Positions 1 to 10,326 are shown, counted from the first letter of the stretch. The stretch: DNA of 64,000 nucleotides from Butyrivibrio sp. INlla16 (GCF_900104155.1 NZ_FMYB01000011.1:41491-105490); one strand, 5' to 3'. Numbers and translations are program-made. The notes: a model not told the origin generated them from the sequence alone.

Positions 1-900
1 TGCATCAATAAATTCTGCCAGAGCTGCATAAGCATCATTTAAAGCAGACTCGTCAACCGGAGGCTTTTCTTCATCAGTGTCTGTTGACAGAAATGCCAAT
101 TTATCTTTAAACGATCTGTAGTCAGAAAGAAGTTTTTCAGTATCATTTTTAATCTTTTCAATGTTATTGTTATTTCCCGCTTCTTCAAGATCCTTCGCAT
201 CCGACCACAGCGCAAGTGCACCGACTATATTTGCTGAACTTTTTAGAGCATGAACCTTTATAGTGTAGTTTTTATAATCTTCATTTTTGTAATAGTTCTC
301 AATTTCTTCGGATTTGACATCAATAGAATTATAAAAAATCCCAACTGCGGTAAAATATCCCTCCTCTGAACCACAAAGTGATATTCCCTTTTTATAATCT
401 ATTTCAGGAATCTGTGATATTGCCTTTATAAAGTCGCTTGTACCTGAATTATCTTCCTTCTTGGGGGCAGCTTCCGGCTTTTCATCTTTCTTGGAGTTCG
501 CCGGAAGTTTCAAATCATTTCTTATTGCATCAGGCAAATACATTATTAGCACTGCCATAAGCTGTTTAAAATCAACAGGCTTATCAAGATAATTTGAAAA
601 TCCTGCTTCCAGGCACATTTTTCCTTCTTCTGGATCATCCGGTGAGACAAGCGCTACTGTTGGTGTCGATTCATTTCTGTTGTCAATACCGCCATGAATC
701 TGAGAAAGCGTCTGTATTCCGTTCATCGTAGGCATAAGGTAATCCATCAGAATGAGGGCATACTCATTGTTTCGAACAGCTTTTAGGCATTCTCGCCCGC
801 CATCGGCTTCTTCCGAATCAACGCCCAGATATTCAAGGAGTTTTCGTATAAAAAATCTATCAAGTTCAGAATCATCAACTATTAAAACTTTCGCGTCCAC
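1..900 (-). CDS. Response regulator with C-terminal Hpt domain (partial, runs off left edge)
   Basis: I read an uninterrupted frame of 300 codons from a GTG at 900 down to base 1; the C-terminus lies outside the window. Residues 1-125 are a CheY-like receiver with the acidic pair DD at 9-10, the phospho-acceptor Asp in LMDYLMP (about residue 53) and the conserved Lys in LDKP. A charged Lys/Glu/Pro linker follows (130-155). A histidine phosphotransfer domain comes next, with the classic motif VHALKSSANIVGA (His about 217). The GTG start is supported by GGAGG five bases upstream. The gene begins 15 bp after the hybrid kinase stop, so the two are surely co-transcribed. Known for the families: receiver Asp and Hpt His are relay stations in multistep phosphorelays. 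Inference: this protein takes phosphate from the upstream kinase. No output domain is visible. Confidence 0.88.
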   Translation of the reverse strand, partial: MDAKVLIVDDSELDRFFIRKLLEYLGVDSEEADGGRECLKAVRNNEYALILMDYLMPTMNGIQTLSQIHGGIDNRNESTPTVALVSPDDPEEGKMCLEAGFSNYLDKPVDFKQLMAVLIMYLPDAIRNDLKLPANSKKDEKPEAAPKKEDNSGTSDFIKAISQIPEIDYKKGISLCGSEEGYFTAVGIFYNSIDVKSEEIENYYKNEDYKNYTIKVHALKSSANIVGALALWSDAKDLEEAGNNNNIEKIKNDTEKLLSDYRSFKDKLAFLSTDTDEEKPPVDESALNDAYAALAEFIDA

Positions 901-915
901 CAGAACCTCCAAACT

Positions 916-2910
916 CTACTTTTGTATGTTTGCACGCTCCATCATAATACCGATCGCCTCATAGAGCTCTTTATCATCAAAATAATCTTCTCGCAGTTCT
1001 TCGATATTTGTTATCTTTGACTCGCCTCTTTCTCCGGTCTTCGAGTATTTTTGAGGTTTCTTCTTTTTCTTTAAATCGTTGTCATTCTTATAAACCTTGT
1101 CTTCCGGCAGGTAATTTATCAGCATTTTTTCAAGAGCATCTCCGATAATCGGTTTTGAAAGATAATCCTGGAATCCTGATTTCCTATAAACATCCCTGGC
1201 TCCGGAAAAAGCATTTGCAGTAAGTGCTATGCTGGGAGTGTCTCTGTTGATATTCTTCTCATCACTCTTTAGCCTCCACAGCATCTCCATTCCGTCCATT
1301 TCGGGCATTCTATGATCAATTAGCATAAGATCATATTTCTTTTTTGCTGTCATCAAAAGTGCTTCCTTACCGCTTGAAGCAGTTTCTATATTGATCATCG
1401 TGTCTTTCAGAAGGTTTCTCGTAACCACGAGATTGATCTCATTATCATCTACAACAAGAATATCCGCATCGGGAGCAGTAAATAATTCTCTGTAATTACT
1501 GTCATCCTCAATGATCTTATCGTATGCTACCTTGAAATCCCCTATTGGCTCAAAGCTTCTTATTTGCTGTTCTACTACAAAGGAAAAGGTTGACCCTTTT
1601 CCATATTCACTTTTTACATATAGTTCCGAATTCATAAGTTTAAGGAATTTCTGAACTATACTCATTCCAAGACCTGATCCTTCAATATTTCTGTTTCTTG
1701 TTTCTTCAAGTCTTTCAAAAGGGTCATAAAGCCTTTGCATATCCTCTTCCCTAATACCAATACCGGTATCGGAAACAGATATTTTCAGTCCTATTGAACT
1801 GTCTTTATCCAAATGCCCGCCATCAATATAGTCGACAGCGAATTCAATTGACCCATGCTCGGTGTACTTTACTGCATTAGTCAGTATATTCAAAATAACC
1901 TGTTTAAGTCTGACATTATCTCCATACAAAAGATGCGGAATCTGACTGTTTACAATAGTGTTAAATTCCAGCCCTTTATTCTTTGCTCTTTCTTCAACCA
2001 TATTTACAAGTTCCGAAATCATGTCAGCCAGATCATATTCCACATTATAAAGCTCCATTTTACCGGCTTCGATTTTGGAAAAATCAAGAACATCATTTAT
2101 AAGTGTAAGCAGTGTATTACTGGCTGATTTAATATTATGAGCATACTTTTTCAGCTGATTATCATCATATTCTCGTAAAATTAGCTCATCCATACCGATT
2201 ATGGCATTTATGGGTGTTCTGATTTCATGAGACATCTGCGATAAAAACTGAGTTTTCGCTCCATTGGCAGCAATCGCATTAGCTTCAGCTTCCGCTGCCT
2301 TGAATCTGAGTTCCTCAAGCCTTGCGTTATTCAAAGCTTCTTTCATACGCAGATTTACCAATATAAGCGTACATATAGCCGTAACAAACAAAGAGGCTAT
2401 TATCGCAAATATATCTCTGGAAAAGTACAATCTGCTCTTCCAGAAATAGCAAAAAACAGCAAAGCCAATGCACAAACTCAGATCAAAAGCAAAGTAAACT
2501 CTTAGCTTGTCTATATATATAGTTGAAAACATTATCAGAAAAAAAGGGAAAAGTCCTGCCGGCTGCTCCTTATAGGGAAGAATGTCAATTACTATAAGCA
2601 TCACATATAAAAGCCCATAAAAAAATATCGATTCAAGCCTGCACAACCTTAGACTTAATGCCCTGTTTTTTAGTTGCTGGTTTGATACAAAAAACAAAAA
2701 GAGAATAATGAATAAAATATAATAGGTTACATGTAGTCTGAAACCCTGCAGAAGCGCTTTTGCTACTATAAGCATGATTAAATAGATGCCTACAAGTGCG
2801 ATAGACATCTTTCTTTGCACCGTCATGTTTATTTTCACTATATTTTTTTCGCAGATTTCAAAATATTTTTCTTCATCATTTCTGAAATCCGCTATGGTCT
2901 CTCTGAGCAT
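916..2910 (-). CDS. Membrane-bound hybrid sensor histidine kinase
   Basis: This 664-aa protein has an N-terminal membrane module of about six hydrophobic segments (residues 35-190) with little extracellular sequence, then a short coiled coil. A HisKA dimerisation domain follows, with the autophosphorylated His in SHEIRTP (about 228). The HATPase_c domain shows the N box (ILNILTNAVKYTEHG), G1 box (DTGIGI) and G2 box (GSGLGMSIV). A receiver domain has DD at 488-489 and its acceptor Asp in LMLIDHRMPEMDG (about 532). The C-terminal 100 residues are charged and carry no recognisable domain. It is the first gene of a two-gene phosphorelay with the receiver-Hpt protein 15 bp downstream. The signal sensed cannot be told from sequence; a membrane-embedded 6-TM input suggests an intramembrane or lipophilic cue, which is inference. 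Confidence 0.93.
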   Translation of the reverse strand: MLRETIADFRNDEEKYFEICEKNIVKINMTVQRKMSIALVGIYLIMLIVAKALLQGFRLHVTYYILFIILFLFFVSNQQLKNRALSLRLCRLESIFFYGLLYVMLIVIDILPYKEQPAGLFPFFLIMFSTIYIDKLRVYFAFDLSLCIGFAVFCYFWKSRLYFSRDIFAIIASLFVTAICTLILVNLRMKEALNNARLEELRFKAAEAEANAIAANGAKTQFLSQMSHEIRTPINAIIGMDELILREYDDNQLKKYAHNIKSASNTLLTLINDVLDFSKIEAGKMELYNVEYDLADMISELVNMVEERAKNKGLEFNTIVNSQIPHLLYGDNVRLKQVILNILTNAVKYTEHGSIEFAVDYIDGGHLDKDSSIGLKISVSDTGIGIREEDMQRLYDPFERLEETRNRNIEGSGLGMSIVQKFLKLMNSELYVKSEYGKGSTFSFVVEQQIRSFEPIGDFKVAYDKIIEDDSNYRELFTAPDADILVVDDNEINLVVTRNLLKDTMINIETASSGKEALLMTAKKKYDLMLIDHRMPEMDGMEMLWRLKSDEKNINRDTPSIALTANAFSGARDVYRKSGFQDYLSKPIIGDALEKMLINYLPEDKVYKNDNDLKKKKKPQKYSKTGERGESKITNIEELREDYFDDKELYEAIGIMMERANIQK

Positions 2911-2971
2911 TTGAAAGACATCTCCGTATTATGCGCAGGTTACATACTACCACCAATAACTACTTTTTTTC

Positions 2972-3000
2972 ATCATAACATTAGCGTTATTCAATAACAA
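2972..3000 (-). promoter_or_regulatory. Putative sigma-A promoter for the phosphorelay operon
   Basis: On the minus strand TTGTTA (2995-3000) and TATGAT (2972-2977) are separated by 17 bp. They lie about 60 bp upstream of the hybrid kinase start and downstream of the terminator of the preceding operon. Called by eye from spacing and consensus only. Confidence 0.5.
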
Positions 3001-3020
3001 TAATATGAGTTATTAAAAAA

Positions 3021-3067
3021 GTATAAGAAAAAAATGCCCTTGGAATTTATAATTTCCAAGGGCATTT
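3021..3067 (-). terminator. Rho-independent terminator of the feoA-gltX-helicase-DUF4349 operon
   Basis: Arms aaatgcccttgga (3032-3044) and tccaagggcattt (3055-3067) form a 13-bp perfect stem. On the minus strand the stem is followed by a T-rich tract (complement of 3021-3033). It lies 25 bp past the stop of the DUF4349 lipoprotein. Confidence 0.9.
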
Positions 3068-3092
3068 CATAAATATTAATTCATTTCTTTAT

Positions 3093-4184
3093 TTATTTGT
3101 CAGATTCATTATTGTCTGTATTTTCAGAAGTTTTATCTGTTTTGTCGGTAGTATTATTATCTGCCTGCTCGGGCTTTGGTCCGTAGGTATATGCTCCCAT
3201 ACCCGGTAGCGCAGTCCTCTCTGCCGGCGTCATCTTTGAAAGTCTTTCTTTTCTCTTCTTTTCAGACTTTCTGATAAGAATGATAATTATCACTATTATA
3301 ATAGCCAAAATTATTATAGTGATCAGATGCGTAATAATAAGCAGGGCCAGTTCCTTAAAGAAATCAGCAACATCATAGCAGTTTTCGATAAATCCGTCCC
3401 TTGCTCTCTCAAAGAAAGTAGGATTTTTAACGGGTTCAGGAGTATAGTCAATAACCTCTCTGACTGTCACCCTTAGAGTACTGTAGCTAATCTGATTATC
3501 ATAGGTTCTGAGCTGTGATTCCATAGACTCAAGCTGATAACGAACATCCGTAAGCTTATCCTGGATAGACATTATATCTTCTATTGTATCAGCTCTCTCC
3601 ATTAATGTTAAAAGCTGTTCCTCTTCAGCTCTGAGCGCATTTCTGTGGCTTTCAAGATCTGCGTAGGTCAGCGTAACATCCGTTACGTTCATATCCTGAG
3701 AGACTATATTACTCTCCTTTGCAACCTCATTAACAAATCCGGAGAGCTTTTCTTCAGGAATACGAAGCGTCATATTGGCTGTTCTTTCGTCCGAATAATT
3801 GCTCTTTGAAGTGCTGAAGCTTTCAACATAACCACCAAGCTCATCGGTTCTGTTCTTCAGAAAATCGATGGTTTTATCAAATTCCTTGGTCTCTGTTGTC
3901 ATACTCATATTTGTTATGAGTTTTCTGTTGCTCTTCTTTGAAGCCTTCTCCTCCGTAACGGTTTCGGCATTGCTACTTCCCGATTCTTCCATAGCTTCCG
4001 CGACTTCCATATCGTAATCAGCCTCATAAAGAGCTCCGTCTGCAGCTTCTTCCATAGCATAATTGCCTGCAGATTCTGAGGATTTTGAAGCATAATTTGA
4101 TGAAGAACCGCAACCGGTAACAGCAAAGCTCAAAATGACAGCACCTGTAAGAAATCTGATTTTATAAAAGGATTTTCTTTTCAT
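3093..4184 (-). CDS. DUF4349 family lipoprotein with C-terminal transmembrane anchor
   Basis: The protein has 363 aa. It has a type II signal peptide with lipobox AVTGC (lipidated Cys about 25), then an acidic Ser/Glu-rich spacer to about residue 85. The DUF4349 body begins at RKLITNMSM and includes the family's coiled-coil stretch (NALRAEEEQLLTLM through RYQLESMESQL) and the ISYSTLRVTV segment. One strongly hydrophobic helix (about 277-303) is followed by a basic, then Thr/Asp-rich tail. The layout implies both a lipid and a TM anchor, with the coiled-coil domain outside the membrane. The family has no established function that I know of. It is last in the operon, 33 bp after the helicase, and is closed by a strong terminator. 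Confidence 0.85.
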   Translation of the reverse strand: MKRKSFYKIRFLTGAVILSFAVTGCGSSSNYASKSSESAGNYAMEEAADGALYEADYDMEVAEAMEESGSSNAETVTEEKASKKSNRKLITNMSMTTETKEFDKTIDFLKNRTDELGGYVESFSTSKSNYSDERTANMTLRIPEEKLSGFVNEVAKESNIVSQDMNVTDVTLTYADLESHRNALRAEEEQLLTLMERADTIEDIMSIQDKLTDVRYQLESMESQLRTYDNQISYSTLRVTVREVIDYTPEPVKNPTFFERARDGFIENCYDVADFFKELALLIITHLITIIILAIIIVIIIILIRKSEKKRKERLSKMTPAERTALPGMGAYTYGPKPEQADNNTTDKTDKTSENTDNNESDK

Positions 4185-4217
4185 GATAAATGTCCCCCTC
4201 TTAGTCTAAATTTCACT

Positions 4218-6116
4218 TTATTTTATCAAAATATCGTCAATATTGCCATCCCGGAATAAATCTCTTATAGGCCTTAAAAACCCGGACATTCTCATGGGAT
4301 TTTCTTTTGAACCTTTTACATAGCTAAGATGCAACTCTTCTTTTGCCCTAGTCATTGCAACATAAAGCATTCTTCGTTCCTCTTCTATTTCACTGCTTGT
4401 AATACTTTTTCGTGATGGAACAATTCCCTCATTTAGGTCAGGAAGATATACTCTTTTAAATTCAAGCCCCTTTGAAGCATGCATAGTCATAACCCTTACG
4501 CCCTTTTTATCACAAACCTTAACATTCCTCATAACTTCCAAAGTTTTGTCAAGTTCTTCAATATATTCTTTTAAATCCTGATAATCTCTGAAATTTTCAC
4601 ATAGCTTTTCAAACTCATCAAGATCAGACATATGTCCCTCCAATACCTTTGCACTTGCGCAGAATTTATCCTTGAGATATTTATCATATCCCATAAATCC
4701 TCTTATGAAATGGACAGCGCCTTTAGGACTAAGCTTAGACATAAGCTTAAGATCTCTAAAAAGCTTTTGAACCGTAGTTGTCATATTGATTTTTGACTGC
4801 CTTGCATAAAATAGAAGCAAGTCCTTTTCCTCTATCTTTTCTTTTCCTTCGAGAGCCGCTCTTGAAATATATCTGACAGGCTTATTCATTATTCTTAAAA
4901 AATCACTTCTTTTTTGACCGTCATGAATAAATGACAGATAGGAAATCATATCCTTTACAGCTGCCTTCTCGTGAAACGCTACAACTTTTTCTTTGTAAGA
5001 GCATGGTATTCCTGCTTCACCAAGCATACCTGCAAAAGCTGTCGCCTCAACATTTGTTCTGACAATGATAGAAAAATCTGACAGCGTTACATCCTCTTTG
5101 GATGCCATTTTTGCATTAGCTTCAAAGGACTTTATTTCTTTAATAATACTTTTATATTGCTCTTTTTTATCGGAAAAACTTTTTCCTGTTATTATCCCTA
5201 AATCTCCTTTTTTACCTGCCTTAATATCCTTTTTGAATCTTATCTTATTTTCATCTATGATGCTTTTCGATGCTTCAAGTATTTTCGGCGCACACCTGTA
5301 ATTTGTATCAAGTATAATCTCCTTGGCATCCTCAAAATGATCCTTAAAACCCAGCATAAGTTCAGGATCAGATCCTCTGAATCCATATATTGACTGGTCA
5401 TCATCTCCAACCACAAAAAGATTCCGGTCTTTTCCAAGTAAAAGCTTTATAACCTCAAACTGCATCATATTTATGTCCTGATATTCATCTATCTGGATAT
5501 ATGCGAGTCTCTCCTGCCACTTTTTTCTCACATCATCTCTTCGAAGGAGATAATCCCTACATAAAAGAACCATGTCGTCAAAATCTATCAAACCTTGTTC
5601 TTTCAGAATAATCAAATATTCCTCATATATTTTCGGAAAATCCTCATAAAAAGGGACAGCTTTATCCCGTTCTTCCGGGCAAAGTCCAGAATTTTTAAGT
5701 CTTGATATTTCTGAAAGCATAAGTCTTATCATCTCACTATCATAATCACGCCCATGCAAAATATGACTAAGCACTTTATACTTGTCTGTTTCTTTGATAA
5801 TAGTGAGTTTATCGCTATTTAGTATATGGTAAAAAATGGAATGGAATGTTCCGAAGAGAACCTCCGGATACACGGAATTTGTTTCTTTAATAAATCTTTG
5901 CTGCATCTCTATTGCAGCAGCTTTGGTAAATGTAATCGTAAGTATCGATCCGGGGTTAACTCCCATCCGGGTAAGACTTATTATTCTTTGAATTATTACA
6001 AAGGTTTTACCGCTCCCGGGACCTGCTATTACACAAGCAGGTCCCTTATCATGCATAATTGCACGCTTTTGAGCGGGATTACAATGTAAATTCATATCAG
6101 GCTTCAAGTTTTGCAA
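4218..6116 (-). CDS. UvrD/PcrA-family (superfamily 1A) ATP-dependent DNA helicase, short form
   Basis: This SF1 helicase shows Walker A AGPGSGKT (31-38), motif Ia [14 protein letters not shown], motif [10 protein letters not shown], motif [19 protein letters not shown], motif IV region NYRCAP, motif [17 protein letters not shown] and motif [22 protein letters not shown]. At 632 aa it is shorter than PcrA/UvrD (about 720-750) and lacks their C-terminal extension, so it is a PcrA paralogue rather than the essential PcrA. Expected role: 3'-5' unwinding in repair or removal of DNA-bound protein. The start is ambiguous. The longest frame uses TTG at 6116 with AAAGGA upstream, overlapping gltX by 20 bp. 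An ATG at 6095 begins one base after the gltX stop. Either way it is translationally coupled to gltX. Confidence 0.92.
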   Translation of the reverse strand: MQNLKPDMNLHCNPAQKRAIMHDKGPACVIAGPGSGKTFVIIQRIISLTRMGVNPGSILTITFTKAAAIEMQQRFIKETNSVYPEVLFGTFHSIFYHILNSDKLTIIKETDKYKVLSHILHGRDYDSEMIRLMLSEISRLKNSGLCPEERDKAVPFYEDFPKIYEEYLIILKEQGLIDFDDMVLLCRDYLLRRDDVRKKWQERLAYIQIDEYQDINMMQFEVIKLLLGKDRNLFVVGDDDQSIYGFRGSDPELMLGFKDHFEDAKEIILDTNYRCAPKILEASKSIIDENKIRFKKDIKAGKKGDLGIITGKSFSDKKEQYKSIIKEIKSFEANAKMASKEDVTLSDFSIIVRTNVEATAFAGMLGEAGIPCSYKEKVVAFHEKAAVKDMISYLSFIHDGQKRSDFLRIMNKPVRYISRAALEGKEKIEEKDLLLFYARQSKINMTTTVQKLFRDLKLMSKLSPKGAVHFIRGFMGYDKYLKDKFCASAKVLEGHMSDLDEFEKLCENFRDYQDLKEYIEELDKTLEVMRNVKVCDKKGVRVMTMHASKGLEFKRVYLPDLNEGIVPSRKSITSSEIEEERRMLYVAMTRAKEELHLSYVKGSKENPMRMSGFLRPIRDLFRDGNIDDILIK

Positions 6117-7566
6117 TTGAATCCTTTAATCTTTTAAGAGTCTCATCTTTTCCGATGACCTCCATAGCTTCCGTAGCGCCGCAGGGAGTCATGGCTTTTC
6201 CGGAAACAGCTATACGAATCGGCCAAAGTACATAGCCGTTCTTATATTCCTTCTCCTTGATATACTCCTGAAGTCTCGCATAGAGGGCATCATTGCTGTA
6301 ATCCTCCTGAGCTTCAAGTATGGGAAGAAGATCTTTTAAAACAGAAAGCGAAGAAGCTTCATCAGTCTTCATCTTCTTATGCTTATAAATTGAAACGTCA
6401 TAATCAGGCATTTCCTCGAAGAAATCGATCATCTCGGCAATATCGGGCCATATCTCGATTCTGGTCTTTATCATAGACGCAATCTTATGAAGGTCAAGAT
6501 CCTTCTTTATGATCTCTTTCATATAAGGCTCTGCAAGCTCATAGAACTTGTCATCATCCATGGCTTTCAGATACTCACCGTTCATCCACTTAAGCTTTGT
6601 ATAATCGAAAACCGCAGGTGATTTGTTTATTCGTCTGTAATCAAACTTTTCAACAAGCTCCTTGAGACTCATGATCTCGGTATTATCATCCGGTGACCAA
6701 CCAAGAAGTGCTACAAAGTTAACAACAGTCTCGGCAAGGAAGCCCTGTTCAACAAGATCCTCGAAAGAAGAATGTCCGCTTCTCTTACTGAGCTTATGAT
6801 GCTCCTCATCAGTAATAAGAGGACAATGAATATACTTCGGAACTTCCCAGCCAAAGGCATCATAGAGTCTGTTGTATTTGGGAGATGAAGAGATATATTC
6901 ATTTCCTCTGACAACATGAGTTATACCCATAAGGTGGTCATCTACAACATTCGCAAAGTTATAGGTCGGATATCCGTCAGATTTGATAAGAACCATATCA
7001 TCAAGTTCCTTATTCTCAACGGAAACATCACCATAAAGCTCATCGTGGAAAGTTGTTGTACCTTCTGTGGGATTGTTCTGTCTTATAACGAACGGCTTAC
7101 CCTCAGCGAGGTTCTTCTCAACTTCCTCTTTTGAAAGGTGAAGACAGTGCTTATCGTATACACTTATTTCCTTTTTGCCGCCATTACCGTCATCTATTTC
7201 CTGTACAAGAGTTGCAAGTCTTGCCTCATCGCAGAAGCAATAGTATGCTTCACCCTTATCAATAAGCTGCTTTGCATACTCCATATAAATTCCGGCTTTC
7301 TGTCTCTCACTCTGAACATAAGGACCTACACCTCCATCCTTATCAGGACCTTCATCATGAATAAGTCCTGTCTTCTCCAGAGTTCTGTAGATAATCTCTG
7401 TTGCGCCTTCAACATAGCGCTCCTGATCAGTATCCTCAATTCTGAGTATGAAATCACCGCCATCATGCTTTGCAATAAGATAAGCATATAATGCGGTTCT
7501 CAAATTTCCTACATGCATTCTTCCTGTAGGACTCGGTGCATAACGCGTTCTTATTTTCTGTGCCAT
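6097..7566 (-). CDS. gltX: Glutamyl-tRNA synthetase
   Basis: A class I aminoacyl-tRNA synthetase that charges tRNA-Glu (in many Firmicutes also tRNA-Gln) in the cytoplasm. Visible signatures are [19 protein letters not shown], covering the HIGH-like site, [10 protein letters not shown], and the KMSKS-like loop HHKLSKRSG. An anticodon-binding C-terminal half follows. Length is 489 aa, normal for bacterial GluRS. I place the start at the ATG at 7566 because GAGGAG lies four bases upstream; a TTG four codons earlier overlaps that ribosome site. It sits 35 bp after feoA and overlaps or abuts the helicase gene. Confidence 0.97.
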   Translation of the reverse strand: MAQKIRTRYAPSPTGRMHVGNLRTALYAYLIAKHDGGDFILRIEDTDQERYVEGATEIIYRTLEKTGLIHDEGPDKDGGVGPYVQSERQKAGIYMEYAKQLIDKGEAYYCFCDEARLATLVQEIDDGNGGKKEISVYDKHCLHLSKEEVEKNLAEGKPFVIRQNNPTEGTTTFHDELYGDVSVENKELDDMVLIKSDGYPTYNFANVVDDHLMGITHVVRGNEYISSSPKYNRLYDAFGWEVPKYIHCPLITDEEHHKLSKRSGHSSFEDLVEQGFLAETVVNFVALLGWSPDDNTEIMSLKELVEKFDYRRINKSPAVFDYTKLKWMNGEYLKAMDDDKFYELAEPYMKEIIKKDLDLHKIASMIKTRIEIWPDIAEMIDFFEEMPDYDVSIYKHKKMKTDEASSLSVLKDLLPILEAQEDYSNDALYARLQEYIKEKEYKNGYVLWPIRIAVSGKAMTPCGATEAMEVIGKDETLKRLKDSIAKLEA

Positions 7567-7601
7567 AGTACTCCTCAAATCCTGCTGTTATATCAGCTTT
7601 T

Positions 7602-7850
7602 TTACATTACCTCCGGATATTCCTTTTTCTCAAATTCAACAATAATACCGGAAGCAACATTGCGACAAAGAGCTATCTGCTTCTTTTCAACCTGAATGAT
7701 TACTCCGCCGCGTTCTTTTTTATTAATTACTTTAATGTGAGACCCACCAGTGACGCCAATGGATTTAAGTCTCTTAGAATAGATAGACTGTTCGACATTT
7801 AACTCTTTTACAAGGTAAATGCCGTTCTTCTCCCCATCAGTAAGTGTCAT
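7602..7850 (-). CDS. feoA: FeoA-domain protein
   Basis: This 82-aa protein is a single SH3-like FeoA domain. It has the N-terminal LVKELNVEQSIYSKRLKSIGVTGG stretch and the C-terminal IALCRNVASGIIVE segment typical of the family. FeoA proteins help the ferrous iron transporter FeoB, or occur alone or fused to DtxR-type regulators. No feoB is within the window; the neighbour is gltX, so an iron role here is family knowledge rather than context. It is the first gene of the gltX operon. Confidence 0.82.
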   Translation of the reverse strand: MTLTDGEKNGIYLVKELNVEQSIYSKRLKSIGVTGGSHIKVINKKERGGVIIQVEKKQIALCRNVASGIIVEFEKKEYPEVM

Positions 7851-7969
7851 AAATTACCTCAAAAACCTTTTCTACATATAGTATTTCGTGCCAAATGCAA
7901 ATGCCGTGACGCATTTAGTTTTACACTATCAGGCACAAAAGATTTTAAAATTATATAACACCTTTTTCC

Positions 7970-8000
7970 AAATGAAAAGAGCACCACTTTAATGTGCTAA
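7970..8000 (-). terminator. Weak terminator-like hairpin after the aguAB operon
   Basis: On the minus strand AGCAC and GTGCT flank a 9-base loop just past the amidase stop, followed by CTTTTCATTT. The stem is short and the U tract is broken, so this is a low-confidence call. Confidence 0.35.
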
Positions 8001-8002
8001 AG

Positions 8003-8929
8003 TCATTCAACAATCTCCCTGTAGCACTCAGGCCTTCTGTCGCGGAATAATCCCCATGACAAACGATTTTGCCTGATCTCATTGAAATCATATACCGCCA
8101 TGATGATTTCTTCCGAAGAATCACCTGCCTGCCTTAAAATATCGCCGGTTTCATCAGTCATAAAACTGTGTCCATAGAACTTAAGAGATGAAAGCTGTCC
8201 TCCGTTTTCTTCTGAAGGAACAACATTCTCCGTACCGATACGATTAGCAGCTACAACAGGGATTATATTGGCAGCTGCATGCCCCTGCATGGTTCTCTGC
8301 CAGTGCCCTGAACTGTCTACATTAAGAATAGGCTCGGATCCGATAGCAGTCGGATACAGAATTATATCTGCCCCCTGCAAAGCAAGACATCTTGCAGTTT
8401 CAGGGAACCACTGATCCCAACAAATTCCTACACCTACTCGTCCATACGCCGTTTCAAATACGGAAAATCCGGTATCACCTGGTGTAAAATAGAACTTTTC
8501 CTGGTAGAAATGATCATCCGGAATATGCGTTTTTCTGTACACACCGAGAATATCGCCATCGGAATCGATCATAGCTACGGAATTGTACATCACATTGCCT
8601 TCACGCTCATAAAAACTTATTGGCATTACTATCGAAAGCTCTCTGCATATCTGCCTGAAATGAGCAACAGCCCGGTTTTGATCTACGGGAGTAGCAAAAT
8701 CATAATAATCATATCTTCTTTCCTGGCAAAAATACTGTCTTTCAAAGAGCTCTGAAAGAAGAATTATCTGCGCTCCCTGCGAGGCTGCTTTTCTAACAAG
8801 TTTTTCTGCCTTTTTTATATTCAGTCTAACCAGTTCTTCATCTGATATTTCTGTATTGTTATAGCTTTCTCTGCCACATGCAAACTGTATTGCGGCAACT
8901 GTAGTAGAGGTGCTGTTTTTATAGGTCAT
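8003..8929 (-). CDS. aguB: N-carbamoylputrescine amidase
   Basis: A nitrilase-superfamily amidohydrolase of 308 aa that splits N-carbamoylputrescine into putrescine, CO2 and ammonia. The catalytic triad is visible as Glu60 (ILLSELFE), Lys133 (VYRKTHIPDD) and Cys170 (VGVGICWDQWFPE). The sequence around them (YRKTHIPDDHFYQEKFYFTPGD) is characteristic of the AguB subfamily rather than general nitrilases. It follows agmatine deiminase by 11 bp, and the two form the agmatine-to-putrescine module. With the arginine decarboxylase homologue 7 kb away it completes putrescine synthesis from arginine. Confidence 0.96.
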   Translation of the reverse strand: MTYKNSTSTTVAAIQFACGRESYNNTEISDEELVRLNIKKAEKLVRKAASQGAQIILLSELFERQYFCQERRYDYYDFATPVDQNRAVAHFRQICRELSIVMPISFYEREGNVMYNSVAMIDSDGDILGVYRKTHIPDDHFYQEKFYFTPGDTGFSVFETAYGRVGVGICWDQWFPETARCLALQGADIILYPTAIGSEPILNVDSSGHWQRTMQGHAAANIIPVVAANRIGTENVVPSEENGGQLSSLKFYGHSFMTDETGDILRQAGDSSEEIIMAVYDFNEIRQNRLSWGLFRDRRPECYREIVE

Positions 8930-8940
8930 CTTCTGACTCC

Positions 8941-10173
8941 TTATTCAAAATTTATTACCTTTCTTTTCATATTGGTTATGCTTGCCGGAATCTGCTGAGT
9001 AATACAGTGAATATTACCACCGCCAAGCAGAATATCTCTTGCCGGTATTGAAACCACATTTCGATTTCTGCAGATTTTACGCATTATTTCTACTGCTCTC
9101 ATATCGCTTTGTTTATTTTCGCCTCCAAAGCTGGGAATAAGCACTTCTGTATTTGTAAAATAGAAATTAACGTAACTTGCAGCCATTCTCTCGCCTACTT
9201 CCCTTTCGGCTTCACCTTCTTCGAATTCGTAATTGTAAATGTCATGTCTGCTTAAAGTAATCGGAACATCGGGAATCGGAAGCTTGTGAATCTTAAGTTT
9301 TCTTCCCCGTGCATCAGTCTCAGTCTGAAGATACTCATAATCAGACAATGAATTTGAATATTGAGGATCAAGAAAATCATCAGTCCACGCAAGCACAACT
9401 TCACCGGGCGCTGTAAACGCGCAGACATTATCTACATGTTCATTAGTTTCGTCATTATATATACCGGAAGGCAGCCATAAAACTTTTTCAGCTCCGAGAT
9501 AATTCCTTAGCATTTTTTCTATCTCATATTGAGACATATCGGGATTTCTACCCTTGCTCAAAAGGCAGTTCGAGGTAACCATAACTGTTCCCTCTCCATC
9601 AGAATGAATCGCACCTCCTTCAAGGACAAAAGGATGAGCATCATAAACATCTTTTCCCAGATAATTACAAAACTCTGAAGCAACATTATCATCCTTATCC
9701 CAGTGCGCATAAAGGCCGTCAACATTACCGCCCCAGGCATTAAAGGCCCAGTCAATACCTCTGATTTCTCCCTCTTCGTTTCTTACAAAGGTAGGTCCGA
9801 CATCCCTTGCCCAGGCATCATCGGAATCCATTTCAATCAGGATTATCGTTCCGATATCTCTTTCGCCTACGGAAACAGGATGCATATTATCACTTGTAAT
9901 ATTGAAGATTCGTTTTATATTTGTCGTATTCTTTTTAATAAAATAATGAGCTTCGTTATAGTTCCTGTGATCGCAAAGAACATATAGTTTTTCTGATTTG
10001 AGAATGTGTGAAAAAATTCTGCAAAATGCCTTTTTGGCTTCAGTTGAATCCTTCCCCCAGCTTCCTGGTCTTGTCGGCCATATCATCACTGTCGCATCGT
10101 GAATATCATATTCAGCCGGCATATAAAAACCGTCTTCTCTTGGAGTAGATTTAATAATTGTAGACATAATCAT
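8941..10173 (-). CDS. aguA: Agmatine deiminase
   Basis: A guanidino-group-modifying enzyme (PF04371) that converts agmatine to N-carbamoylputrescine and ammonia. The catalytic Cys is in GGGNIHCITQQIP (about 390), with further active-site signatures DDAWARDVGPTFV and LEGGAIHSDGEGT. At 410 aa it is somewhat longer than the usual 360-380, with extra sequence in the central and C-terminal parts. The start is either the first ATG (10173) or the ATG two codons on; a GAGGG ribosome site serves both. First gene of the aguAB pair. Confidence 0.95.
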   Translation of the reverse strand: MIMSTIIKSTPREDGFYMPAEYDIHDATVMIWPTRPGSWGKDSTEAKKAFCRIFSHILKSEKLYVLCDHRNYNEAHYFIKKNTTNIKRIFNITSDNMHPVSVGERDIGTIILIEMDSDDAWARDVGPTFVRNEEGEIRGIDWAFNAWGGNVDGLYAHWDKDDNVASEFCNYLGKDVYDAHPFVLEGGAIHSDGEGTVMVTSNCLLSKGRNPDMSQYEIEKMLRNYLGAEKVLWLPSGIYNDETNEHVDNVCAFTAPGEVVLAWTDDFLDPQYSNSLSDYEYLQTETDARGRKLKIHKLPIPDVPITLSRHDIYNYEFEEGEAEREVGERMAASYVNFYFTNTEVLIPSFGGENKQSDMRAVEIMRKICRNRNVVSIPARDILLGGGNIHCITQQIPASITNMKRKVINFE

Positions 10174-10260
10174 TCACCCTCATCATTTTTGAAAATAAGA
10201 CATAAACAATTTGCTTTATTGTTTCGTAAATAGAACGGTTAAAAATGCTTTTATTAGAAA

Positions 10261-10288
10261 ATTATATAAAAAAATAGACCGTGTGCAA
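10261..10288 (-). promoter_or_regulatory. Putative aguAB promoter overlapping the upp terminator
   Basis: On the minus strand TTGCAC (10283-10288) and TATAAT (10261-10266) are 16 bp apart. The -35 box lies in the descending arm of the upp terminator and the -10 follows its U tract. If real, aguAB is transcribed independently of upp. Confidence 0.42.
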
Positions 10289-10313
10289 AGTATATATTCT
10301 TTGACACACGATC
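10266..10313 (-). terminator. Rho-independent terminator of upp
   Basis: Arms at 10277-10290 and 10299-10313 form a 14-bp stem with one mismatch and an A/T loop. On the minus strand the stem is followed by TATTTTTTTATA. It lies directly after the upp stop. Confidence 0.85.
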
Positions 10314-10326
10314 ATATTTTAATGAA

